Source: Dehalococcoidia bacterium (lineage in GTDB: Bacteria > Chloroflexota > Dehalococcoidia > SZUA-161). From it: a stretch of DNA of 33,348 bases. Position numbers and translations under genes: made by a program. The stretch covers positions 1 through 33,348 of the forward strand of contig JAUXAX010000020.1 in the NCBI GenBank assembly GCA_030619685.1, given 5' to 3'. A model generated the notes under the pieces. That model searched no databases. It saw nothing but the letters and a program-made list of their open reading frames with translations, and was not told where the DNA came from. Below, piece after piece: positions 25,379 to 33,216 of the stretch; positions within the stretch are counted from its first letter, which is position 1, and every line of letters starts with the position of its first letter.

Positions 25379-26188
25379 CTACTCAGTGCCCTCAAGGTCT
25401 AAGGTTGAAAGCATTTCCTCATAAATCCTTCCAAACTTCGCTTTTATCTCGCTTTCTGCCAACTCCCTGCTTCTTGCCATCAACTGCTCAGCTACTTGTT
25501 GGGAAGTCACCGCTTCCCTCTCTGCCTTCTCCCTGATTTCTTTTGCCTTTTCCTCCGCTTTGCTGAGGACATTCCTTCCTTGCTCCTCAGCAGTTGCTCT
25601 TAGCGTTCCTGCCAATTCCTTGGCTTCTTGCCTTGCTTCGGAGACTATCCTCGTCGCTTCCTTCTTTGCAGGGGCCTTGATTTCCTCCGCTTCCGCTTCT
25701 GCTGATTTGATGATGTCTTGAGCCAGCTGTTCTGCTGTTGATACTTCTTCTCGAGTGGTCTCTTCCGCCTCGGCGATGATCTTCCCTGCCTGCGCCCTGG
25801 CTTTCTCCTCTGCCGCTTTGAGCATATCCTGAGCGAGCTGTTCAGATGCCGCGATTCTGTCGCGAGAACTCTTTTCAGCTTCAGCGATGATTCTCTTCGC
25901 CTCTGCTTTGGTTTGCTCCACCGCCTGGGTAATAATCCCCTCAGCTTTCCGGTCTGCCTCTTCCCTTGTTTCCATCTTGATACTCTCTGCCTGTTTGCCC
26001 GCTTCGATTACGGTGTTCTCAGCAAGTCTTATCAGGGAATCGAGGTGTTCCAGTTTCCTAGCGTACTCGTTGTTTTGATTGATCAGGCCGCCAACAAAGG
26101 AGAATACGTCTCTTTCATCTAGCCCGCTCTTGACTATTCTGAATTTCCGTCCCCAAATCTCTTTTATCTTACCATCCTTGGCTTGCAT
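25379..26188 (-). CDS. DivIVA-like coiled-coil protein, shorter paralog
   Basis: A 269-residue paralog beginning MQAKDGKIKEIWGRKFRIVK, aligned residue for residue with the larger protein's MLRRDSKVKEIWGRQFRIVR. That shared pattern decides both starts: here the ATG at 26188, with GAGGAG just upstream, rather than the ATG at 26212. It has the same DivIVA-like head and coiled coil (to about residue 240) but lacks the long repeats and the C-terminal beta-alpha domain. Only 22 nt separate its stop from the next gene's start, so the two form an operon. It may coassemble with the larger protein. Confidence 0.65.
   Translation of the reverse strand: MQAKDGKIKEIWGRKFRIVKSGLDERDVFSFVGGLINQNNEYARKLEHLDSLIRLAENTVIEAGKQAESIKMETREEADRKAEGIITQAVEQTKAEAKRIIAEAEKSSRDRIAASEQLAQDMLKAAEEKARAQAGKIIAEAEETTREEVSTAEQLAQDIIKSAEAEAEEIKAPAKKEATRIVSEARQEAKELAGTLRATAEEQGRNVLSKAEEKAKEIREKAEREAVTSQQVAEQLMARSRELAESEIKAKFGRIYEEMLSTLDLEGTE
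25759..25996. repeat. Near-identical 238-nt direct repeat, copy 2
   Basis: The second copy of the block at 24927-25164, within the smaller coiled-coil gene. It differs at only five positions, all C where the other copy has T. At least one difference changes an amino acid (Glu to Gly in the AEEIITQ/AEGIITQ segment). Confidence 0.85.
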
Positions 26189-26327
26189 AGTCTCCTCATC
26201 CCTTCGCGTCATGTGTAATCGCTTCAGCCCATCGCTTCTTGCCGAATCTCCTTAGCGTTTGTCATACAAGTGATGAGAGTAAAAAACATCCTGCCGCGAA
26301 TTGCGCGCTGATGTCTGGTAGTAATAA

Positions 26328-26354
26328 GGTATATACTACGAACGCTCTTGTCAA
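26328..26354 (-). promoter_or_regulatory. Weak candidate promoter of the coiled-coil pair
   Basis: On the minus strand a perfect TTGACA (26349-26354) is followed after 15 nt by TATACC (26328-26333). The spacing is short and the -10 imperfect. It lies 140 nt upstream of the smaller paralog. The rest of the gap 26213-26510 holds no gene that I recognise. Confidence 0.3.
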
Positions 26355-26509
26355 GAAATCGTACTCAACAAATCCTAACTTTTCCCACCCCTTTTTGCGA
26401 AAAACTCATTCGGGGCAGCTATGAGCAAAGCTGATGGAGGCATGATGCCCTTCACATCTCTGGAGGAGGTCTGGCATAAGAGGCAGTTGACGGTAAGAGA
26501 GCAAATCCA

Positions 26510-27064
26510 TTAGCCTTGGTGTTCGCGAGAACTCTTTTTTAGCGCTTGTTCCTCCTCACGCAGCAGTTGTTTGAGGTCTTCCGATTCATAAGTCTTTGTC
26601 CCGACACTCTCCTCCTTCATATGCACAGCTTCGAGCCCAGCATTGACTATCATTTTGGCGCAAATCATACACGGCCCATAGATCTTGCGTGTTTCCCCAG
26701 TTTTCTCGCTATATTGCCCTTTGGTTCTCTCACTGTAGATATACATCACCCCACCTACTATCGGAACGCCGGTTCTCGCCGCATTTATTATGGCGTTTTG
26801 TTCTGCGTGTACACTCCTGCAGAGTTCATATCTTTCACCAGGTGGGATTCCCAGTTCTCTCCTGAGACACCTTCCGATATCAATGCAGTGCTCTGTGCCT
26901 CTCGGAGATCCCACGTAACCTGAGCTGACCTCCACGTCATCCTTGACAATAACTGCGCCTATCTTCCTTCTCAAACAGCTGCTTCTTTCGGCGGCGACTT
27001 TCGCCCTGTTCAGGTAATGTTCAAACTTGCCCGGTCTTTTCCAATTTGTGCTGGGAGACTTCAT
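26510..27064 (-). CDS. Deoxycytidylate deaminase-family protein
   Basis: The zinc motif HAEQN (H86, E88) and PCMIC (C132, C135) are those of cytidine/dCMP deaminases, with E88 as proton shuttle. The N-terminal part, RSSCLRRKIGAVIVKDD then SSGYVGSPRG, matches ComEB/dCMP deaminase proteins, which convert dCMP to dUMP for dTTP synthesis. At 184 residues it is near normal length, with a Cys-rich insert around residues 60-82 that may bind a second zinc, as in phage and eukaryotic dCMP deaminases. The start ATG at 27064 has AAGGAGG upstream. It is divergent from the kinase-like gene 150 nt away. Confidence 0.82.
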   Translation of the reverse strand: MKSPSTNWKRPGKFEHYLNRAKVAAERSSCLRRKIGAVIVKDDVEVSSGYVGSPRGTEHCIDIGRCLRRELGIPPGERYELCRSVHAEQNAIINAARTGVPIVGGVMYIYSERTKGQYSEKTGETRKIYGPCMICAKMIVNAGLEAVHMKEESVGTKTYESEDLKQLLREEEQALKKSSREHQG

Positions 27065-27177
27065 AGACCTCCTTCCTCAAGAACGCTCCAAAACGAGGAA
27101 GCTCGCAGTAGCTTGGATTATACTCGAATTGCATGGCGCTCCACAAGAGCCGGTAGACAGGGGGTCTGGCGCGGCAG

Positions 27178-27206
27178 TTGCCGCAGGAGGTTATCAAGGT
27201 TAATAT
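27178..27206 (+). promoter_or_regulatory. Candidate promoter giving a nearly leaderless mRNA
   Basis: TTGCCG (27178-27183), a 17-nt spacer and TAATAT (27201-27206) lie such that transcription would start at about 27213. The kinase-like gene begins at ATG 27215, so the transcript would have almost no leader. The nearest Shine-Dalgarno-like AGGAGG (27185-27190) is 24 nt away, too far to serve. Confidence 0.35.
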
Positions 27207-27214
27207 AGTAGATC

Positions 27215-27781
27215 ATGAATAACGCGGGCAATCCTCTTCTGGTAATTGTCGGCATGCCTGGTTCGGGCAAAACTTCTGTAGCGCGGCACCTCGAGGGGAA
27301 AGGCTGGCATGTCATACGCTTCGGAGAAATGACAATCCGCGAGGTGAAGTCACGGAATCTCCCCGTCAATGAGGCTAATGAAAGGGCTGTCCGGGAGGAA
27401 ATGAGGGCAATACATGGTATGGACGCCTATGCCAAGCTGTGGCTGCCAAAGATCATGGAATCTCTCTCGGTCGGACCCACAGTGATTGATGGGCTATACT
27501 CCTGGGCCGAGTATAGATTCCTCAGACAGCATTTCGGGAATCAGATGAAGGTGGTGGCGATATTCACAACCCGCTCCCTGCGTTATGCCCGGTTGTCGCA
27601 GAGACCGGACCGACCGCTTTCGACTGAAGAAGCCGAACAGCGTGATTACGCTGAAATCGAAAACGTTGAGAAAGCGGGCCCAATCGCCATCGCAGACTAC
27701 ACCATAGCTAACGACGGTTCTGAGGAAGACTTACTTCTAGCAGTGGACAGGCTGCTGTCCACCGACATACTCAGTCAGTAG
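27215..27781 (+). CDS. P-loop nucleotide kinase-like protein (UPF0200/AAA-type)
   Basis: A 188-residue protein with the Walker A motif GMPGSGKTS near residues 13-21, following a VIVG beta strand. The body HVIRFGEMTIREVKSR and VIDGLYSWAEYRFL resembles UPF0200 / dephospho-CoA-kinase- or adenylate-kinase-like proteins. A late QRDYAEIENVEKAGPIAIADYTIAN segment corresponds to the C-terminal part of that family. It likely phosphorylates a nucleotide or a cofactor precursor, though the substrate cannot be told. No good ribosome binding site precedes the ATG; see the leaderless promoter. It lies between dCMP deaminase-like and SIR2-like genes. Confidence 0.65.
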   Translation: MNNAGNPLLVIVGMPGSGKTSVARHLEGKGWHVIRFGEMTIREVKSRNLPVNEANERAVREEMRAIHGMDAYAKLWLPKIMESLSVGPTVIDGLYSWAEYRFLRQHFGNQMKVVAIFTTRSLRYARLSQRPDRPLSTEEAEQRDYAEIENVEKAGPIAIADYTIANDGSEEDLLLAVDRLLSTDILSQ

Positions 27782-27845
27782 TCGGTATGGTGGGTGAAGT
27801 GGAAACTGAGCGCTGCTAGTGTTCGCTTGCGGGGTACGACAAGAA

Positions 27846-28949
27846 TCACGCTGGGTAAGTAGATTTCATTGCCGCTTCGAGCCCTGCTTTGATCTTCTTC
27901 ATAGCCATTACGGCATTGTCCGGAAAGCTGTCGGGCGGGTTTGCAGGCAAATCTGGACGTATCCTGGTTATACCGGCTCGACTCTCCAACACTGCGAGTA
28001 GTGTGTCGCGTACGACCCGCTCTTGCTCTCGATATCCAATCACGATCGTTGGAAGGGTCAACCGCGAAGCCATCTGCTGCAAGGCCGCAAACACTCTCCC
28101 CTCCTCAAAGGGCAGCACCCATCGGTCATCTGGGTTGGCGATATCGCCATGCAGTTTCCAAAGAGCATGCTCATTTGAGACGCCTTCTCCAGTGACGACC
28201 GGAATATCCTCGTTGTACAGTTGCCTGTAGCCTTTCTCGACTAGGTCATCCCAATTGAGGGATACTATATGGGTTATGTGCGTGACATGAAACAACTCAG
28301 CCAATATAAGATGCTGATCCGATGGTTCTTTGGGCGAAAGGGTGAACGCTACGTGGTTCTGAAATATTTGCCATCCTTCCGAAATACGTTCCCACGCTTT
28401 TCGCTCATGTGTCTGATACAGCTGCCTGGGGTTCGGAACAGCCAAATCGTATAGCGTGCTACAGGCTATCCCTTCCATTTCACGGAGCAATGGCGCATAG
28501 GAATCGTACGAAAAACCAGCTCCTATTACGGCTATGCTACCATTGCTCGTGAGTATATTTCTGCACAGGTCAAAATAATGCCTCGGTCGCTGAACCTTCA
28601 GAGTCTCTGCTAGCTCTTCAGCAGCCTTTCTAAGATCAGGTTGGGCAAAGTCGCAATAGTAATCGAGCAGTTCTTTGGAGATAGCTGCTTCAATCTTAGC
28701 CCGGATGTACTCTGACGTGTCGGCAAACTCTCTTAACCATCTGATAGCAGAAACCTCGGAGCCTGCCATAATATGCCCGCGGTTAAGGACGTTTACGAGA
28801 ACTGAAAGAAGGTCATCAAGGGCAGTCGGGTCAGCTCTAGCAACTCGCATGAGGAACTGATGCTCATCCCCAAGGGGTACGAACCTCCCCATACCGTATC
28901 GAGCCGCTATGCTTGACACTCGCTGGAGTTCTGAGGGTGGTAAAGCCAT
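27846..28949 (-). CDS. SIR2-like domain protein (putative NAD-hydrolysing effector)
   Basis: The 367-residue protein has a helical N-terminal region (1-135) with no recognisable domain. A SIR2-like Rossmann domain follows: GAGFS (143-147), SLNWDDL (230-236, equivalent to the TxNxD motif), WKLHGD (264-269, the catalytic-His position, H267) and GYREQE (305-310). The N232 and H267 pair fits the Asn/His active site of defence-type SIR2 NADases such as ThsA. Sirtuin zinc cysteines are absent, so protein deacetylase activity is unlikely. It stands alone, with no obvious partner adjacent. Antiviral NAD depletion is an inference from family relatives. Confidence 0.75.
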   Translation of the reverse strand: MALPPSELQRVSSIAARYGMGRFVPLGDEHQFLMRVARADPTALDDLLSVLVNVLNRGHIMAGSEVSAIRWLREFADTSEYIRAKIEAAISKELLDYYCDFAQPDLRKAAEELAETLKVQRPRHYFDLCRNILTSNGSIAVIGAGFSYDSYAPLLREMEGIACSTLYDLAVPNPRQLYQTHERKAWERISEGWQIFQNHVAFTLSPKEPSDQHLILAELFHVTHITHIVSLNWDDLVEKGYRQLYNEDIPVVTGEGVSNEHALWKLHGDIANPDDRWVLPFEEGRVFAALQQMASRLTLPTIVIGYREQERVVRDTLLAVLESRAGITRIRPDLPANPPDSFPDNAVMAMKKIKAGLEAAMKSTYPA

Positions 28950-29109
28950 GACTCAGCATCCTCTATTTACAATCCATGGTGGCCCATCTCACTCGCATAC
29001 GGGCTAGTTCGATATCGACGTACCAGTCGTCCAACTGTTCCACGAGCATTCTAGCATGAGATACGGGCCCAATCAAGGATTGGATGGATCAGGATGCCAT
29101 CGGGGTTGC

Positions 29110-29808
29110 CTATTTCATGGGGGACCAGTCGGCTGTGCGCAGCAGCTTGCTCTCCCAGCGGTCGCGGTACTTGAGCCCCTCAATCATCCACTCCCCCGGC
29201 TGCGCTGGAGGCTCGCCGAAGGTGATGATGAAGGAGAACAGCTCCCAGTTGTGGATCTTGGAGAGGAGAATCGCCTCATGGAAGCGGCCGGTCCCGGGGC
29301 AGGTGCGCCAGCCGGCTGTAATAGTAATAACAGGCGGTTGTACCGCGTCCATTTGTGGCGCCAACACTGTGTGCCAGGCGTCGATATACTCCTCCATCAA
29401 CCCCGGGTAAGGCCAGCCCGTATCATGCAAATACACGGCTGGCACGCCATCGTCGACTGCAGTTCCTACCTCGTTGAAGTCCACCTCTTGAAGGGGTGAC
29501 CTTGGGTTGGGCAGGAGTAGTTTAGCCACTACGTCCTTGCGGAACTGGCACACATCACGATTCCACTCCCTCCAGGCGGGGTCGTTCAGAGTGCGCTCGG
29601 CAATGGTACCCCACGCCTGCCAGTCCCGGATGGCTGTAATTGACACCGCCTGGTAGCTTATGCTCGTCCCGACGGCATGATGGAAAAACCAGAGTACCTT
29701 GGCCAAGCCGTCTCGCTCGATCAGCGGCTTCCATTGACTGCGCATAGCCTCTGAGAATTCTTCCTTCTTGCCACCAACGATCTCATGAATCTCATGTAGA
29801 TAGATCAT
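29110..29808 (-). CDS. NIPSNAP/ABM-like protein, third paralog
   Basis: This 232-residue protein again has two domains. The first begins MIYLHEIHEIVGGKKEEF, like MLYLHE of the plus-strand pair. The second begins AVYLHDTGWPYPGLMEEY. It is more diverged from the other two than they are from each other. The start is the ATG at 29808, preceded by GGAGGTG with about 7-nt spacing; an upstream start at 29832 is not needed. It lies at the end of a minus-strand group with nitronate monooxygenase, acyl-CoA dehydrogenase and SDR genes, separated from them by an AT-rich repeat. Function unknown. Confidence 0.65.
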   Translation of the reverse strand: MIYLHEIHEIVGGKKEEFSEAMRSQWKPLIERDGLAKVLWFFHHAVGTSISYQAVSITAIRDWQAWGTIAERTLNDPAWREWNRDVCQFRKDVVAKLLLPNPRSPLQEVDFNEVGTAVDDGVPAVYLHDTGWPYPGLMEEYIDAWHTVLAPQMDAVQPPVITITAGWRTCPGTGRFHEAILLSKIHNWELFSFIITFGEPPAQPGEWMIEGLKYRDRWESKLLRTADWSPMK

Positions 29809-29829
29809 GGCTGACACCTCCAGTGCTAC

Positions 29830-29954
29830 CAAATTCTAAATACTAAATTCTAAGCTCTAAACAATGTCAAATTTCAAAATTCAAATGTTGCGAACGTTTT
29901 GAATTTTGGCCATTTAGATTTTGAATTTGTTTAGGATTTCGAGTTTCGGGATTA
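29830..29954. repeat. AT-rich palindromic intergenic repeat
   Basis: The segment has about 120 nt of AT-rich sequence with nested inverted repeats. CTAAACAA (29857-29864) pairs with TTGTTTAG (29927-29934), and CAAAATTCAAA (29875-29885) pairs with TTTGAATTTTG (29898-29908) around an AACG/GTTGCG centre. It ends at the stop codon of the nitronate monooxygenase gene. The AAATTCTAAA / TTTGAATTT type is a dispersed, MITE-like intergenic repeat seen in many uncultivated bacteria. No transposase is present. Confidence 0.75.
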
Positions 29955-30890
29955 GGATTTGTTCCTGGTTGCCAGTATCCGGCCCAATGGGCTTTCACCA
30001 GTCAAGAGCTCCTCGGCCTCGTGGATGATACTGTCTATCAACTCTTTGACTGTGACTATCTCTGTGATTGCTCCCACCGCCATCGAGCCACCCATCACAG
30101 GTAGCGGCTGTGACACAGAGTGTGGCTTTACATCGCCCACGAGTTGCCACACCTCCTGTTTTCGGGTCATCTCGTCCAGCCCCGGTGGTGGTGGCGCGAA
30201 TATTCGGTCTCGCACATCGGGGTCGGAAGGGCTGGCATTTACCAGGGCCTGCTTATGACGTTGGGCGATGGGGCACTCTTTTGTGGCCATGAAAACGGTG
30301 CCCATGTATACTCCCTCTGCTCCCATAGCCAGTGCTGCCAGGAAAGTTCGGGCATCTGCAATCCCACCGGCAGCGATCACGGGAATCTTGAGCACCTTCG
30401 TTGCCATGCTGACACTGGTCAAGGTGCTCAGATGAACAGGGGATTTCTCGCCCTCGCCTTCGATTCCCACGATCACCACTGCATCCGCGCCGTGACGCTC
30501 GGCTGCCTGAGCATGCCTCAGGGTGCCTACTTTATGAATCCACGGTATCCCCGCCTCTTTGATGCGCTTTCCATGTTCCTGGGCATTGTAGGCAGAGGTG
30601 AATATCGCCGCTACCCTCTCCTCTATGGCCACCTCACGCAGCTCGTTGATATGGGGATGGCCTATAAGCGACAGGTTCACCCCAAAGGGCCGGTCCGTCA
30701 TCGACCTGGCCTTGCGTATGTCCTTTTGCAGCTTCTCGGGGGTATTTAACGCGGTGGCGGTGATAATTCCAAAACCTCCTGCCTCAGAGACGGGGGCGGC
30801 CAGGGCGGACCTGCCAAAACCACCGAATGCGCCCTGGATGATGGGATACTTACAACCTAATAGCTCGGTGACCTTGGTTCTCCATTCCAT
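29952..30890 (-). CDS. Nitronate monooxygenase / 2-nitropropane dioxygenase-like flavoprotein
   Basis: A 312-residue FMN-binding TIM barrel. Its N-terminus TELLGCKYPIIQGAFGGFG and the motifs VIAAGGIADARTFLAALAMGAEGVYMGT and GADAVVIVGIEGEGE are those of NMO / enoyl-ACP-reductase-like FabK proteins. NMO oxidises nitronates; FabK-type relatives reduce enoyl-ACP, and the sequence does not decide which. In this neighbourhood a CoA/ACP-linked reduction is possible. The start is set at the ATG at 30890, with AGGAGG 9 nt upstream; the longer frame to 31058 would overlap the upstream acyl-CoA dehydrogenase gene for 133 nt. Confidence 0.8.
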   Translation of the reverse strand: MEWRTKVTELLGCKYPIIQGAFGGFGRSALAAPVSEAGGFGIITATALNTPEKLQKDIRKARSMTDRPFGVNLSLIGHPHINELREVAIEERVAAIFTSAYNAQEHGKRIKEAGIPWIHKVGTLRHAQAAERHGADAVVIVGIEGEGEKSPVHLSTLTSVSMATKVLKIPVIAAGGIADARTFLAALAMGAEGVYMGTVFMATKECPIAQRHKQALVNASPSDPDVRDRIFAPPPPGLDEMTRKQEVWQLVGDVKPHSVSQPLPVMGGSMAVGAITEIVTVKELIDSIIHEAEELLTGESPLGRILATRNKS

Positions 30891-30925
30891 GTCGCCATGC
30901 CTCCTCGTTTTGGCTAGCCTTCCAG

Positions 30926-32122
30926 CTACCAGCTTCTTGGCAGTCCCAGCCCCAGTGTGCAGATGAGGTTTCTCATGATCTCCGAAGTGCCTCCGGCCAT
31001 GTTCAAGCCGGGGCACAACTGATATTCCTTTTCGAATCTGCCCTGCAGCGGCGCCCATCTGGACTCCTTCACCTGTCCGTAGAGTCCCATGATCTCGCTA
31101 CCGGCATAGGTGAAGCGCTGCACCAGCTCAGTAGCCAGGACCTTTGCCGCTGCGGCCAGGGGGGCAGCCATTACCAGGCCACTTTTGATCTGGCTCCAGA
31201 CTATGGAGTAAGAAAAGGCTCGCCCTGCTTCGATATCAATCGCTAGCTCTGCCAGTCGGTGTCGAATGACCGGGTTCTTGGCCAGGGCCTCGCCGCCCCG
31301 ATTTGACTCTTTACAAAACTCAACCAGCTCCTCCAACTCTCGCCTTAGAAAGGAAAACAGTTCAATCATGGAGCGCTCGAAATTCGACGTCATTTGTGAA
31401 GCTATCCAACCCTGATTCTCCTCCCCTACCCTGTTGCGCGCCGGGACGCGAACATCGTCGAAAAAGACCTCGTTGAAAAGGTGCGAGCCTTCCAGGTTCA
31501 GAATGGGCCTCATAGTAATGCCGGGGGTCTTCATATCGACCAGGAAGAAGGAAAGCCCCCGGCTTCTCCTCTCCTCGGGGTTTGTCCTGGCGAGCATAAA
31601 GCCCCAGTCGGTGCGGTGGGCACCGCTGCTCCATGTCTTCTGACCGTTAACAATGTAATCGTCCCTGTCCCTTACGGCACGGGTGGCGAGGGAAGCCAGA
31701 TCGGAGCCAGCGCTGGGCTCGCTCCACAGTTGAGTCCAGAGTACCTCCCCCCGCGCTATGGGAGGCAGGTGCTCCCTCTTTTGCTCATCGTTTGCGCTGA
31801 CAAGGAGGGTGGGGGCCAGCAGGGCTATGCCCCAGTGATCGACCCCTGCCCCCCTGTGGTAGCCCATGACGTCATTGAAGATGAACTGCTCTATAAGGGA
31901 CGCCTCCTGACCACCATATTCCCTGGGCCAGGGACGGGAGAGCCAGCCTTTTGCTGCCAGCCTCTTCGCCATCTGCTTGTGGAACTCAAAGCACGCGTCC
32001 ACACCGAGCATGGCCTCCATGTATGTTCCCCATTCAGGTGGAGCGTTCTTCATCTCTTCCCTGAAGAAATCATCGAATTCCCTTCTTAACGCTTCCTCTT
32101 CTGCGGTAAATCGAAAATCCAT
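30926..32122 (-). CDS. Acyl-CoA dehydrogenase
   Basis: A 398-residue FAD-dependent acyl-CoA dehydrogenase. It has an N-terminal alpha domain, a middle beta domain with LWSEPSAGSDLASLATRA, VNGQKTWSSGAH and FFLVDMKTPGI, and a C-terminal alpha domain ending with NMAGGTSEIMRNLI. It oxidises acyl-CoA to enoyl-CoA, passing electrons to ETF. The catalytic-base Glu cannot be confidently placed, so the substrate class is unassigned. The start ATG at 32122 has GAGGAG and a GGGA-ending stretch upstream. It forms a minus-strand row with SDR and NMO-like genes. The gene fits beta-oxidation of an unusual acid. Confidence 0.92.
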   Translation of the reverse strand: MDFRFTAEEEALRREFDDFFREEMKNAPPEWGTYMEAMLGVDACFEFHKQMAKRLAAKGWLSRPWPREYGGQEASLIEQFIFNDVMGYHRGAGVDHWGIALLAPTLLVSANDEQKREHLPPIARGEVLWTQLWSEPSAGSDLASLATRAVRDRDDYIVNGQKTWSSGAHRTDWGFMLARTNPEERRSRGLSFFLVDMKTPGITMRPILNLEGSHLFNEVFFDDVRVPARNRVGEENQGWIASQMTSNFERSMIELFSFLRRELEELVEFCKESNRGGEALAKNPVIRHRLAELAIDIEAGRAFSYSIVWSQIKSGLVMAAPLAAAAKVLATELVQRFTYAGSEIMGLYGQVKESRWAPLQGRFEKEYQLCPGLNMAGGTSEIMRNLICTLGLGLPRSW

Positions 32123-32185
32123 TCCCGGCTCCTCTCTGGCTGCCGTCTTGCTCCCCTTCCATCTGTTCCCAAAACAAAGTTTAAT

Positions 32186-32246
32186 CCGTTCACCCTGAGC
32201 CTGTCGAAGGGCCGTTCATGGTTCGACAAGTTCACCACGAACGGGG
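32186..32246. repeat. REP-like palindromic intergenic repeat
   Basis: CCGTTC at 32186-32191 pairs with GAACGG at 32239-32244, and inside them TGTCGAA (32202-32208) pairs with TTCGACA (32222-32228). The CACCCTGAGC and GTTCACCACGAACGG arms are of the dispersed repeat type found in many bacteria. It lies between the acyl-CoA dehydrogenase and SDR genes, both on the minus strand, where it can form an RNA hairpin within the transcript. Confidence 0.7.
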
Positions 32247-32320
32247 TCTAGCGTATCAACTTTCATCATTCGTTAATGGGCACCTGCTCGTGCGGGCCTA
32301 CTCTATGATCATATCTTCAA

Positions 32321-33199
32321 CTAGGGAGCGGAGAAGTCCCCAAGCTCATGTATCCTCTCGCCTATCTCGTTTACGGTCCACCTTCTACCTATATCAATGG
32401 ACTTGGCAATGTGCCAGGGTTGGAACAACTCAAGTTTACCTCCCCTGATGGATATAACACGACCTGTTATGTTTTGGGCCTGGTCGCTGGCCAGGTAAAC
32501 AACGAGTGGGGAGACATTCTCCGAGGCGAACTCATCGAACTCGCCCTCATCGGTGGGTGGAGGCCCGATGTTGATTTCCGTCATCCTCGTCCTGGCCATG
32601 GGGGCGATGGCATTGCAGGTCACCTTATACCTTTCCATTTCCATGGCCCATATTATGGTCAGTGCAGCAATGCCTGCCTTAGCCGCCCCATAATTAGTCT
32701 GCCCCACATTCCCCAGTAGACCGGAGTGGGAGGAGGTACTTATTATCCGCCCATTTTTCAATTTTCCTTCCTTACTCTGCTCCCTGAAGTAACTGCAAGC
32801 CCATCTGCCGCAGTTAAAGGTTCCCTTGAGATGGATGGCGACAACCGCATCCCAGTCCTCCTCAGACATATTGAAGGAGATCCTGTCTCTCACGAAACCC
32901 GCATTGTTGACCAGAATGTCGAGTTTGCCGAAGTTATCGACGGCACAATCTATGATCCTCTTAGCTCCCTGGAAATCAGCTACGCTCTCGTAGTTGGCCA
33001 CCGCCTCTCCGCCTGCATCCTTAATCTCTTTGACTACGTTGTCGGCAGGGTCGGAGGATTTTCCTGTGCCGTCCAGTTCCGCTCCGAGGTCATTGACAAC
33101 CACCTTCGCCCCTTCTTGAGCCAGTAACAAGGCATGGCTTCTTCCCAGACCTCTTCCTGCCCCTGTCACTACCGCGACCTTACCCTCCAGCACTCCCAT
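32321..33199 (-). CDS. Short-chain dehydrogenase/reductase (3-hydroxyacyl-CoA dehydrogenase-like)
   Basis: A 292-residue SDR with VVTGAGRGLGRSHALLLAQEGA as the nucleotide-binding segment, VVVNDLG, DILVNNAG, and the catalytic Tyr-Lys in TNYGAAKAG. The Ser of the catalytic triad is in STSSHSGL. The long N-terminal part with GKSSDPADNVVKEI resembles the dehydrogenase half of peroxisomal multifunctional enzyme 2 (HSD17B4), suggesting NAD-dependent oxidation of a 3-hydroxyacyl-CoA. The start is the ATG at 33199, with AGAGG 8 nt upstream; a GTG three codons earlier is possible. It follows the CoA-transferase and precedes acyl-CoA dehydrogenase in a catabolic operon. Confidence 0.9.
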   Translation of the reverse strand: MGVLEGKVAVVTGAGRGLGRSHALLLAQEGAKVVVNDLGAELDGTGKSSDPADNVVKEIKDAGGEAVANYESVADFQGAKRIIDCAVDNFGKLDILVNNAGFVRDRISFNMSEEDWDAVVAIHLKGTFNCGRWACSYFREQSKEGKLKNGRIISTSSHSGLLGNVGQTNYGAAKAGIAALTIIWAMEMERYKVTCNAIAPMARTRMTEINIGPPPTDEGEFDEFASENVSPLVVYLASDQAQNITGRVISIRGGKLELFQPWHIAKSIDIGRRWTVNEIGERIHELGDFSAP

Positions 33200-33216
33200 C
33201 TTCCTCACCTCTTTCT

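Noticed and set aside
26421..26513. A 30-codon plus-strand ORF in the gap after the coiled-coil genes.
   Set aside because: No good ribosome binding site or recognisable similarity; its end overlaps the dCMP deaminase-like gene's 3' end.
27846..28949. True sirtuin deacetylase for the SIR2-like protein.
   Set aside because: The zinc-binding cysteines are absent and the sequence between motifs differs; it fits the SIR2-like NADase type better.
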